A DNA stretch of 64,000 nucleotides, taken from the NCBI RefSeq assembly GCF_013116825.1, contig NZ_JABFNS010000013.1, positions 28,628 to 92,627 on the forward strand. The letters run 5' to 3'. The stretch's first letter is position 1. The number at the start of each line of letters is the position of its first letter. The notes beneath the pieces are model-generated. The model was not told the origin of the DNA and made no database searches. It saw only the letters and a list, made by a program, of their open reading frames with translations. Source of the stretch: Myxococcus xanthus. Lineage in GTDB: Bacteria; Myxococcota; Myxococcia; Myxococcales; Myxococcaceae. This document shows, one piece after another, positions 39,148 through 46,995 of the stretch. The translations under genes and the position numbers were made by a program.

Positions 39148-40553
39148 CCCTCGACGACCTCCACACTTTCTGCGAGGTCTTGCGCATACGGCTCAAGCTC
39201 ATTATCAATAACATATGGAGAATGCGTAGCAGCCGCAAGGAATGAGCATCGACCTGACTGCACAATATCGGGCAGCAACTTCCTCTGCCAGTCGACCGAC
39301 AACGACAACTCCGGCTCATCAATAATCACAACAAAACTCTTCTGCTGCTCAAGATACAGATGCGCAAACAGAGACACTATCTGCTTTTCGCCCGATGAAA
39401 GGTCTCGAAGATCCATTGGCCGACCTGAATCGAGCTGCAAGTGAATTCTATAATTTTGCTCATCATAGGTGAATGCCTTCCCATGCAGATACCCCTGACA
39501 AACGCCCACAAACGACTTAATTGAAGACTCGCGAGCGCTCAAGACCTGATCGAGAGTAACCAATTTCGAGAAGAACCGAGCAATATACGCATCCTCAACC
39601 GAGAGACTCTTGCCTGCCTTCAGCTTGATTTGAAAAATAAGGTCGCGAAGCCTGGTTTTTTCATCCTGACTCAGCGTTCGCTCCTCCACTCTGTTCAGGG
39701 CACGGGCAATTGTATTATCATCAAGCCTCTGAATTTTAGGAACATCTTCGACTCTAGCCTCGCCGCGAATAACCTCGCGCAAGTAGGTTCCAACAACAGC
39801 ATTCAACTCCGCGCGTGCGGTTTCCTTTAGGGCGGTAATCGTGGATTCAAACTTTGCCGCTACGTCTTCCATCCCGAATTCAACTAGTTCGACATACTGA
39901 AGGGAAGGCTTGTCTCCCTGCTCCTCAGATCTGTGAAAACGACGAACCTGCTCCTCAAGCTTTGGAAATATAGTCTTTAAGTCCTTTTCGATTCTGCGAT
40001 AAGTCGGGAGATATAGAATTTGCTGCGTAACATGCTTAGACAAATAGTCGCTCAGGGCGACCACCGGCTTGTCTTGTTCGTCTTGCTGACGCTCAAGCTC
40101 AAACAACTCTCTCTGAGACTGCATTGGCAGCGAAAGAATACGCTCGATAGCCGCTGGAGACACTTCGAGTTCTTCGGATAGCCGAAATATTTCGTTCCCG
40201 GATCTGCCGGAACTCAACAGCTGCGATATCAATTCGGGATTCTTTCTCAGTCGCCCCAGCGCATAGCCAGGCAACAGGCGGCGGATGCGAGTCCAGTTCA
40301 GGATGCTGGATTCTATGTCTGCACGACTAATTATCTGTTCCACATCGGAGAAGCGGAGAGTCAAGTAGTCGAATCGGAAGTCGAGTAGCTTGGCCCATTG
40401 GCGGCTAAGCACGCGATACAGGATAGTGGTGACGGTGGTTTTTCCAAGCCCATTGATGCCGACAAGAATCAATTTTCCATCGCTTATCGGAATGCGCAGG
40501 GTTCTAACTCCGTGCAAGCCGTGAATCGAAAACTCCCTTAAATCAAAATCCAT
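39144..40553 (-). CDS. ABC/AAA-type ATPase, putative PARIS sensor (AriA-like)
   Basis: 469-residue SMC/Rad50-like ATPase. Walker A VGINGLGKTT is at about residue 31. The middle (about 60-350) is a helical insertion rich in charged residues (LKTIFPKLEEQVRRFHRSEE). Signature RDLSSGEKQIVSLFAHLYLE (about 385), Walker B FVVIIDEPELSLSVDW (about 410) and switch His in AATHSPYVID (about 444) follow. This matches AAA_15/AAA_21 ATPases of defence systems. In PARIS, AriA forms a propeller-like assembly that holds AriB until a phage anti-restriction protein is sensed. The ATG is preferred over a GTG 30 bases upstream because GGGAGAGTGG stands before it. Confidence 0.8.
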   Translation of the reverse strand: MDFDLREFSIHGLHGVRTLRIPISDGKLILVGINGLGKTTVTTILYRVLSRQWAKLLDFRFDYLTLRFSDVEQIISRADIESSILNWTRIRRLLPGYALGRLRKNPELISQLLSSGRSGNEIFRLSEELEVSPAAIERILSLPMQSQRELFELERQQDEQDKPVVALSDYLSKHVTQQILYLPTYRRIEKDLKTIFPKLEEQVRRFHRSEEQGDKPSLQYVELVEFGMEDVAAKFESTITALKETARAELNAVVGTYLREVIRGEARVEDVPKIQRLDDNTIARALNRVEERTLSQDEKTRLRDLIFQIKLKAGKSLSVEDAYIARFFSKLVTLDQVLSARESSIKSFVGVCQGYLHGKAFTYDEQNYRIHLQLDSGRPMDLRDLSSGEKQIVSLFAHLYLEQQKSFVVIIDEPELSLSVDWQRKLLPDIVQSGRCSFLAAATHSPYVIDNELEPYAQDLAESVEVVEG

Positions 40554-41134
40554 TTTTCCACTCTCCCAAAACAGTGACTGCACTCCAGACAGCTACTGCC
40601 AACTGCGGCTCACCCGCTCTTCGTGTAACAGCCCATCCGGGGGCGTCGCATCTAGAGTTTCTGGCAGACTTGGCTAGCTGTGCAACGAAATTAATTTGAT
40701 GCGGCGCCCCCAAGAGAGGGCGCAAGCCTTCATAACCATTATTCTGTCGTCGCACCAAGAACTCCAGACATGGACAGAGAATGCCAAGCAAGAAATCGTG
40801 ATGCCTGGACGTCTGGCCTACCGCAGAGGCCGATTTTTCGGCCCCGGGCACGGCATGCCGTTCGAGAAACGTGAGCGCCCGGTTGGGTTCGGGGACACGC
40901 GTCGCACGCCTCGGAAAAGCCTCAACGGAGGAGTACTTACATACCACCCCCCGCGCCAGCCTCGGCGTCCAACTGATTCTCAATAAGGGCTGGCCGTCTA
41001 AATAATGGGGCCGTCCTGCATTGTATGCGGCGCCATGCCGGATGCCAAACACCTGTCGGGAATGAACTTCAGCGTGCGTTGGCAGAAAGCAGGTGTGACG
41101 TTCCGCAGGCTGTGCATCAAGCCTGGGCACGAAG
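40554..41134. other. Non-coding spacer upstream of the ATPase/DUF4435 cassette
   Basis: About 580 bases with no gene that I can support. The sequence nearest the ATPase is AT-richer than average and must hold the cassette promoter, but I cannot assign -35/-10 boxes with confidence. The right part, toward the ISL3 remnant, may be degraded IS sequence: the leftward frame from that transposase stays open here but loses any resemblance. Confidence 0.4.
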
Positions 41135-41570
41135 GGCAGCGCCCGAAGCAGGAAGTGCGCGTTGGTCATCCATCGTTCCATCATCTGCCTTGCATTCAGC
41201 AGCAGGAGCCAACGGCCTGCCACCTGTGAGGCCACTGGCGCGCCCATTTCTCCTGCGCGCGAATATTCCGTCGACCTATCTCTCAAGACGAACTCAACAT
41301 CGGGCTTATGACGCAGCCACGTACGCACCGAGAGGACCGACCGGTCTGGGAAGGCGCCTCGAATGCAGTGCGCCTCCAGGTCAACCGAGATAGCGACATA
41401 GGTACGCCCCTTTCGCAGCCCCAGGCATCAAGGAGCAGGACACGAGGTGCACCGGGTGAAGGCAACGGCACACAGCTAATCATCTGCAGGAGCGAGTCGG
41501 GGAGGGTGGGCATCGCCAAGAGAGAGAGGAGTCTGCTCCTTACTTTAGCACCTTGCGATTTCGACAGCAT
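41135..41570 (-). pseudogene. ISL3-family transposase fragment (frameshifted, truncated both ends)
   Basis: Two leftward frames combine. The first (from 41570) has RLLSLLAMPTLPDSLLQMIS and APRVLLLDAWG. After a frameshift near 41400 the next frame gives LRKGRTYVAISVDLEAHCIR, then HKPDVEFVLRDRSTEYSRAG, GAPVASQVAGRWLLLLNARQ. The RDRSTEYxRA and QVAxRWxLLLN segments are hallmarks of the ISL3 DDE domain. The N-terminal zinc-finger part and the C-terminus are missing; the N-terminal side ends about where the IS3 element begins. Confidence 0.7.
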
Positions 41571-41648
41571 ACTGCCCGGTGGCGGGGCTCTATGTTCGCA
41601 GGGCCCGCGAAAGAGACAGTGGAGTTGCCCCTGTCAAATCGGACATGG

Positions 41649-42493
41649 TCAGTGGGTTGAAGCGGCGAGTCGAAACTCTCTCGGGGAGCGCATCTTCAGC
41701 GCCTTGTGAGGGTGCACGGTGTTGTAGTCGTGAAACCAGGCAGGGAGTTGCAGGAGGACCGCCTCGGCACTGTCCAGTCGGGTCAGGTGCACGTAGTCGC
41801 GCTTGAAGCTCTTCACGAAGGACTCCGCCATGCCATTGCTCTCGGGGGAGTAGGCCGGCGTGGTGCGGATGAGCAGGCCCAGGCTGCGCCCAAATTCGCG
41901 CGTCTCATGGGCTGTGTAGGCCGGCCCGTTGTCCGTCAGCCACTCAATGGGGTGCGACGCCCGCCGGCAGCCAGCGCCGAAGCGGTACTCCAGCGTCTCG
42001 GCAATCAAGTCGCGCACCAGTTCCCCGGTGAGCCCCCCGGTCGTGGCGACGAAGCGCATGGCCTCGCGGTCGCAGCAGTCCAGCGAGAAGGCCACCTGGA
42101 CGCGCTCCCCATTCCAGCAGCGAATCTCGAAGGCGTCCGAGCACCAGCGCAGGTTGCTCTTGAGGGTGGCCACGGTGCCCTCATGGGTGCGCGTCGGATT
42201 GCCGGTGTGAAGTGCCAGCAGCAAGCCCGCGGCCTTCATCACCCGGTACACCCGCTTGGGGTTCACCCGGGGCTGTCCCTCGGAGAGCAGCTGCCGGTGC
42301 ACCAGGGCCGTGACACGGCGGTAGCCGTAGCTGGGGCCCGCTCGTCGGTGACAGCACGAATCCTCGCCAGCAGGGACTCGTCGGTGCGCTTGCGGTAGGG
42401 GCCGCGCCTCCTGGGCGCCTCCGAGGCGCCGTCCTGCACTCGGAGGACCAGGTTGCTGCGCGAGACGTCCAGCGCTTTCGCCACGGCCTTCAA
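41649..42493 (-). pseudogene. IS3-family transposase OrfB, disrupted by a frameshift
   Basis: The N-terminal part (VAKALDVSRSNLVLR, then RRGPYRKRTDESLLARIRAV) is in one frame. Near 42345 a one-base change shifts the reading frame; the expected continuation PSYGYRRVTALVHRQLL is found in the other frame and runs to the end. The rve integrase core is otherwise complete, with SLDCCDREAM, WLTDNGPAYT, and TPAYSPESNGMAESFVKSFK supplying the DDE triad. Either the element is dead, or this is a sequencing error. Confidence 0.75.
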
Positions 42494-42900
42494 CGGGAAC
42501 CGCCCCTGGGAGGCAAGCTGGGCCGTTTTTTGGTGCGGGCCAACTCCAGCGCCTCCTTCAGAATCTCGTTTTCCATCGTCTTCTTGCCCAAGAGCCGCTC
42601 CAACTCCCTCACCTGGGCCTGCAGCCGCTTCACTTCAGGCTCCGGCACTACCGCCTCGTCGGCGCCTAGGCTGGACATCGGGCCTTCCTCCGCCAATCGC
42701 CTCCAGTGGAACAACATGCTCGCCGACAGTCCATAGCGACGGGCCACCGAGGAGATGCTCTGCCCGGCCATCTGCGCTTCTGCCAGGAACCGCTGCTTCT
42801 CCTCTGCGTTGAAGCGCCGTCGGCGACCTGGGCGAACCTGTGGGATGCGACGCCCACAATCTTCCTCTTGCTCTGCATGACAAAACAGAATCGTGCACAA
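42490..42900 (-). CDS. IS3-family transposase OrfA
   Basis: 136-residue protein with helix-turn-helix FNAEEKQRFLAEAQMAGQSI, SSVARRYGLSASMLFHWRR and a C-terminal leucine-zipper-like coiled coil (VKRLQAQVRELERLLGKKTM, ENEILKEAL), as in IS3-family OrfA. It binds the IS ends and cooperates with OrfB. The true start may be a few codons inside, near RRRRFNAEE. No interruption is seen, in contrast to OrfB. Confidence 0.8.
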   Translation of the reverse strand: MCTILFCHAEQEEDCGRRIPQVRPGRRRRFNAEEKQRFLAEAQMAGQSISSVARRYGLSASMLFHWRRLAEEGPMSSLGADEAVVPEPEVKRLQAQVRELERLLGKKTMENEILKEALELARTKKRPSLPPRGGSR

Positions 42901-43049
42901 CAGCTATGGCGTCAAACGCCACAGCATACTCCTCCGGAGTGAGAGACGGCGTGTCGAGTACGTCAGCAGCGGGCTCTTGCCCGCGTCGACCGTGCTCGCA
43001 TCTCGTCAGCAGCCTGACCTGATGCGCTACACGCACAGGAGCCCGTCCC

Positions 43050-43682
43050 ATGTCGAAGACGCTCACGCTGTACCGCCCAGTCGGCCTCAAGGAGGCGGAG
43101 CTCATCCTCGACAGTGGCTGCTCGGCGTTCCCGCCCCGACTCCCGGACCAACCCATCTTCTACCCGGTGATGAACGCCGAGTACGCACGGCAGATTGCCC
43201 GGGACTGGAATACGCCGGACGCGGGCTCTGGGCACGCGGGCTTCATCACGGCCTTCGACGTGGGGGCGGACTACGCCTCACGCTTCCCCGTGCGGACCGT
43301 GGGCAACAGTTGCCACCAGGAGCTGTGGGTTCCCGCCGAGGAGCTGGCCACCTTCAATCAGCACATCCAAGGCCCCGTGCGCTTCACGGAGGCCTGGTAC
43401 GGCCCCGGCTACCTCGGTCCGGACACCACGCTCGGTCCTCTTGAGCGCCAGCTCCTGGCCCTGTTCGAGCAGAGCAGCGACGCCCTGCCATTGATTCAGG
43501 CCAACACCGCTGCCTGTCTCTTCAACGCCGCCTGGTGGTCCACCACCCCACCGTCAGCCCAGGGACTGAACCCATCCGACCATCTTCGGCTGCTCAACCG
43601 CCACCGCCACGCCTGGGTAACCCTGCACCCCACATGGCCCCTCCCGGCCCCGGGCGGGAATCGTCAAACGGACTCACAATGA
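43050..43682 (+). CDS. Hypothetical protein of a family often labelled ADP-ribosylation/crystallin J1
   Basis: 210-residue protein. Residues 1-125 have a layout I recall from small proteins annotated 'ADP-ribosylation/crystallin J1': LYRPVGLKEAELILDSGCSA, FPPRLPDQPIFYPVMN, EYARQIARDWN and HQELWVPAEELATFNQHI. No catalytic residues can be assigned. The last 80 residues appear to be an unrelated extension. AGGAG lies eight bases before the ATG. It stands alone between the IS3 element and the sigma-factor operon, at the right edge of the accessory island. The functional label is from memory and may be wrong. Confidence 0.6.
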   Translation: MSKTLTLYRPVGLKEAELILDSGCSAFPPRLPDQPIFYPVMNAEYARQIARDWNTPDAGSGHAGFITAFDVGADYASRFPVRTVGNSCHQELWVPAEELATFNQHIQGPVRFTEAWYGPGYLGPDTTLGPLERQLLALFEQSSDALPLIQANTAACLFNAAWWSTTPPSAQGLNPSDHLRLLNRHRHAWVTLHPTWPLPAPGGNRQTDSQ

Positions 43683-43749
43683 AAATGCGCCCCATGCGTT
43701 ATAGGCGCGACCCATTTTGCGACCCCGTTCCGTATCCCATTTTGAAGGG

Positions 43750-44499
43750 ATGACGGACGGCCGGGCATTGGGCTCGAGCCGGCTCGCGACGAGGGACGGA
43801 GTTACCGTGCTGCCTGGAAACGACCGGTCCGTCTTGGAGGCTTTCCGCCGAGGGGAGACGTCCGTCCTCACGCAGGTGTACCGGGCCTATTCGCCGGAGG
43901 TGCTCCGCTACCTCTCGCGAAAGTTCGCGGTGGGCACGGATGGGGGGACGCGGAGCGCCGCGTTGTCCGCGCTGGATTTGGACGCCGCCCATCAAGAGAC
44001 GTTCGTCCGGGCCTTCCGGCCCAACATGCGGCAGGCCTATGACGGGGTTCGCCCCTACCTGGGCTTCCTCCTCGCGGTGGCGCGCTCGACGGCCATCGAC
44101 CTGATGCGCGCGTCGGGACGCGTGTCCCGCGAGGCCGTCCCCATGGACGACGCGCCCGAGCTGACGCACCTGCCCACCGAGGGCCGGACACCCGAAGAAG
44201 AGGCCCTCAGCGCCGAAGTGCGCGAACTGGTCCGCGCCTTCCTCGACACACTCACGGACGAAGGCCGCGCCCTGGCACAGCTCCGTTTCGTCGAAGGGCT
44301 TTCGCAGGAATCCGCCGCCCAGCAACTCCAGCTCACCCGAGGCGAAGTCCGGGTGCGCGAGCGGCGGATGCGGACGCACTTCACCGAGCATTTGAAAAAT
44401 TCGGGCTGGCTGGACGCATCGGCCGAGCCCGGGCGGATGGAGCTGGGAGTCCTCCTGGCCTCGCTCGCCCTGTGCGCAATAGGGAGCATGCCCTCATGA
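43750..44499 (+). CDS. ECF-like RNA polymerase sigma factor
   Basis: 249-residue sigma-70 family protein. Region 2 is around LTQVYRAYSPEVLRYLSRKF, DAAHQETFVRAF and YLGFLLAVARSTAIDLMRAS. Region 4 is around ALAQLRFVEGLSQESAAQQL, a helix-turn-helix that should contact the -35 element. The C-terminal extension (about 30 residues, MELGVLLASLALCAIGSM) is hydrophobic and unusual for a cytosolic sigma factor, perhaps a membrane or anti-sigma contact. The start is uncertain: the ATG has GAAGGG directly before it, and a GTG 57 bases later follows GGAG. Its stop overlaps the next gene (ATGA). Confidence 0.85.
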   Translation: MTDGRALGSSRLATRDGVTVLPGNDRSVLEAFRRGETSVLTQVYRAYSPEVLRYLSRKFAVGTDGGTRSAALSALDLDAAHQETFVRAFRPNMRQAYDGVRPYLGFLLAVARSTAIDLMRASGRVSREAVPMDDAPELTHLPTEGRTPEEEALSAEVRELVRAFLDTLTDEGRALAQLRFVEGLSQESAAQQLQLTRGEVRVRERRMRTHFTEHLKNSGWLDASAEPGRMELGVLLASLALCAIGSMPS

Positions 44500-45254
44500 G
44501 GTGGTACGAGAGACATATCGACGCCAGCCTGACCCGGTGGTCGCTGGGAGACCTGTCCTCCCGCCAATCCGCTCGCCTGCTGCGCCACGCCCACGCCTGC
44601 CAGCGCTGCGGCACCCGCTACGAGCGCTGGGCCCAGGCCCACCGCGCCCTGGAGGGCAATGACATCCACGCCCCCTCCTCCGTGGAGCTCAAAGCATTAT
44701 CAGACGGAGGACTGGAGGCCGCCCTCGCCTCGGCCGCGCCGCAACAGGCTCCGTCCCGGTGGCCCTCCCTGGCCCTGCTCGGCGGCGCGCTGGCCGCGGT
44801 CTTCCTCGCGGTGGTGCTCGTCCCCACCGCCACGACGACGCCCGGCGAGTTCGTCGCCCGTGGCGAAGGCACCGCGCCGCCTGGCGTCGCCCTGCGAATC
44901 TTCTGCGCCACCCCGGGCCAGGCCCTGCGCGAGCTGCACGCCGGAGATGCCTGCCGCGCCGGTGCCATGCTGGCCTTCGCCGCCGGTGGCCATTCGCCTT
45001 TCACCCACGTCGCGCTCCAGGTCCGCGGCGCCAAGAAAGCGGAGGTGACGGCCGGTCCCTTCGCCCTGTCCGGAGGCTTGGGCAAGGAAGCCCCCCTCGA
45101 GCTGACCGTGCCCATGCCGGAAACGGCAGGCACCGTCGAAGTCGTCGCCGTCTTCGCAGGCAACCCGGCCGAGTCCATGGCGACCCTGCGCGGAGAACAG
45201 ACAGAGGGCACGGTGGTGCTCAAGCAGTCAGTGAGGGTAGAGGAAGCTCCATGA
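44496..45254 (+). CDS. Putative anti-sigma factor with zinc-finger-like N-terminus
   Basis: 252-residue protein: residues 1-45 contain HAHACQRCGTRYERW, a HxxxCxxC arrangement like the zinc-binding anti-sigma domain that clasps ECF sigma factors. One membrane helix follows (about 90-110, LALLGGALAAVFLAVVLVP). The C-terminal 140 residues should be periplasmic and beta-rich. The ATG overlaps the sigma-factor stop and its own stop overlaps the caspase-like gene, so all three are coupled. The role as anti-sigma is inferred from the motif and the position. Confidence 0.7.
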   Translation: MRWYERHIDASLTRWSLGDLSSRQSARLLRHAHACQRCGTRYERWAQAHRALEGNDIHAPSSVELKALSDGGLEAALASAAPQQAPSRWPSLALLGGALAAVFLAVVLVPTATTTPGEFVARGEGTAPPGVALRIFCATPGQALRELHAGDACRAGAMLAFAAGGHSPFTHVALQVRGAKKAEVTAGPFALSGGLGKEAPLELTVPMPETAGTVEVVAVFAGNPAESMATLRGEQTEGTVVLKQSVRVEEAP

Positions 45255-46984
45255 AAAAACTGGGAGTGCTCCTCGGCGCCGCGGCACTGCTGCTGGCCCG
45301 TGGTGCCTCGGCCGAAGCCGTGGTTCGCCGCGCCCTGGTCATTGCCCATAACGGGAGCGACGACCCGTCGCTCCCGTCGTTGCGTTTCGCGGATGATGAC
45401 GGCGTGCTGTGGGCGGAGACGCTTCAACGCCTGGGCGTGGAGACAACGCTGCTGGTGGCCCCGGACGAGGCGACACGCGCCACGGCCCGGCCGGTGCTCG
45501 CGGGCGCTCGGCCCCCAACGCCAGACGAGGTGAAGCGAGAGGTCGCACGCCTCCGCGCGGCCAACCTGGTGGACCATGAATTGGGGCGCCAGACTGACGT
45601 GCTGCTCGTCTACGTGGGCCACGGCAATACGGACGAAGCCGGACGCGCGTACTTCACCCTCTCGGGTGGACGTCTGGATAAAGCAAGCCTTTACGCGGAC
45701 GTGGTGGACCCGCTCGGCGCCAGCTATGTCCACCTCATCGTGGACGCGTGCCGCGCGTCTGGCGTCGTGGGCAGCCGAGGCGGTCAGACGGACGCGGCGG
45801 TGCTCGCGGAGCTGCGGGGAATGCTGGCCCGTGAGCAGCTCGCCACCCGGCCCACAGTCGGCGCCGTGTTCGCGGAGAGCGAGGACGGCGAAACGCACGA
45901 GTGGTCCCGCATCCGCGCGGGCGTCTTCAGCCACGTGGCCCGCTCCGGCCTCCTGGGCGCGGCGGACATCAACGGCGACGGCAAGGTGGAGTACAGCGAG
46001 CTGGGCGCCTTCGTCACCGCGTCGCTCCAGGGCGTGAAGGGCCTCCCCGCGCGCCTGTCGCTCCACGCCTTCGCCCCCACTCGCGAGCCCCGGCGTCCGC
46101 TGGTAGGCCCCGCACCGAAGGGCCCCAGCCTTCCCCTGCCCTCCGGGCTCGAGCACTCGCGCATCTCCGTCGAGGACTCGGACGGACGGCGGCTGGCCGA
46201 CGTGCGCCGTTCCAAGGAACAGTACGTGCTGCTGCGCCTGCCCGAGCGCGACGTGTATTGGATTCGCACGCCCACGCAGGAAGCCCGCATCACCCTGGCC
46301 AAGCTGTCCACCAACGGCATCATCGACCTGGGCGACCGGGAGCTCCAGGAGCGAGGCCCCGCCGAGGAGGCCCTGCGCAAGGGATTGTTCGCGGTGCCGC
46401 TCGACAAGGATTTCTACGAGCGCTACGTGGCGGTCACCGGGCTCGCGCCCGTGGGCGTATCCCAGGCGTTTCCTCCGAGCGCGGGCGGCACCTTCCCGCG
46501 GTTCATGGCGCAGCGGCCCGACACCTTGGCCGGTTGGGACCTGGGCTGGACGGGGCAGCAGGCACCGCTCGGATTGAGCACGCTGGCCACCGGCCCCTCG
46601 GTGACGTGGCGGCGCGAGGCGCCCCTGCCTTCGCTCTACTATGGCGCGCGCGCCGCCTATGGCCTGACGCCCCTGGCCACCGACGACATCCGCACCCACC
46701 GGGGCGCGCTCCTGGGCCTCCTGGGCGCACAGGCACCGGAACACCTGCGCGTGCCGCTCTTCCTGGAGGCGGGCGCGGGCTGGGGCTTCCTGGGAATCAC
46801 ACGCGGACAGGTGCGCATGGGCGACCCCACCGTGCTCTCCACGTACACCGCCGCGGGGGTGACGGGAGCGCTGGCGGGTGTGCGGCTGCGTCTGGCGGCC
46901 ACGCTCACCTATGACCGCGTCACCCTGGACCAGCGCAATTACTGGGACCGCGCCTTCGGCTTCGAGCTGGCGCTGCGACGCTGA
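45251..46984 (+). CDS. Secreted caspase-like (peptidase C14) protein with EF-hand and C-terminal beta domain
   Basis: 577-residue exported protein. A signal peptide (GVLLGAAALLLARGASAEA) is followed by a caspase-fold domain to about residue 270. Predicted catalytic dyad: His124 in VYVGHGNTDE and Cys167 in LIVDACRASG, in the spacing usual for metacaspase/orthocaspase domains. An EF-hand-like loop DINGDGKVEYSE is at 239-250. The C-terminal 250 residues end in alternating strands (TAAGVTGALAGVRLRLAATL, TYDRVTLDQR), like an outer-membrane beta segment. Third gene of the sigma/anti-sigma operon (ATGA overlap). A periplasmic or surface protease responding to the same stress is a reasonable inference. 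Confidence 0.85.
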   Translation: MKKLGVLLGAAALLLARGASAEAVVRRALVIAHNGSDDPSLPSLRFADDDGVLWAETLQRLGVETTLLVAPDEATRATARPVLAGARPPTPDEVKREVARLRAANLVDHELGRQTDVLLVYVGHGNTDEAGRAYFTLSGGRLDKASLYADVVDPLGASYVHLIVDACRASGVVGSRGGQTDAAVLAELRGMLAREQLATRPTVGAVFAESEDGETHEWSRIRAGVFSHVARSGLLGAADINGDGKVEYSELGAFVTASLQGVKGLPARLSLHAFAPTREPRRPLVGPAPKGPSLPLPSGLEHSRISVEDSDGRRLADVRRSKEQYVLLRLPERDVYWIRTPTQEARITLAKLSTNGIIDLGDRELQERGPAEEALRKGLFAVPLDKDFYERYVAVTGLAPVGVSQAFPPSAGGTFPRFMAQRPDTLAGWDLGWTGQQAPLGLSTLATGPSVTWRREAPLPSLYYGARAAYGLTPLATDDIRTHRGALLGLLGAQAPEHLRVPLFLEAGAGWGFLGITRGQVRMGDPTVLSTYTAAGVTGALAGVRLRLAATLTYDRVTLDQRNYWDRAFGFELALRR

Positions 46985-46995
46985 GAGAATTGCTC

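Larger units (their letters stand above)
41649..42900 (-). mobile_element. IS3-family insertion sequence (OrfA intact, OrfB frameshifted)
   Basis: The element contains a leftward helix-turn-helix OrfA followed by an integrase-core OrfB, the two-gene plan of IS3 (IS2/IS51-like subgroup). OrfB begins at the OrfA stop (TTGA overlap). I could not define terminal inverted repeats or a target-site duplication, so the ends given are those of the coding region. It lies next to the ISL3 fragment and probably interrupted it. Confidence 0.7.

Noticed and set aside
40554..41328. A 260-codon leftward frame considered as a complete gene upstream of the ATPase
   Set aside because: Only its first 60 or so codons resemble anything (ISL3 transposase, as part of a frameshifted fragment); the rest has no resemblance to known proteins.
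42893..43444. Rightward frame overlapping the start of the gene at 43050
   Set aside because: It is out of frame with the conserved protein at 43050 and has no motif or ribosome-binding site.
44618..46744. A long leftward open frame of over 700 codons opposite the anti-sigma and caspase-like genes
   Set aside because: It is antisense to two well-supported overlapping genes, has the His/Arg/Gly-rich composition typical of frames opposite high-GC coding sequence, and shows no domain.
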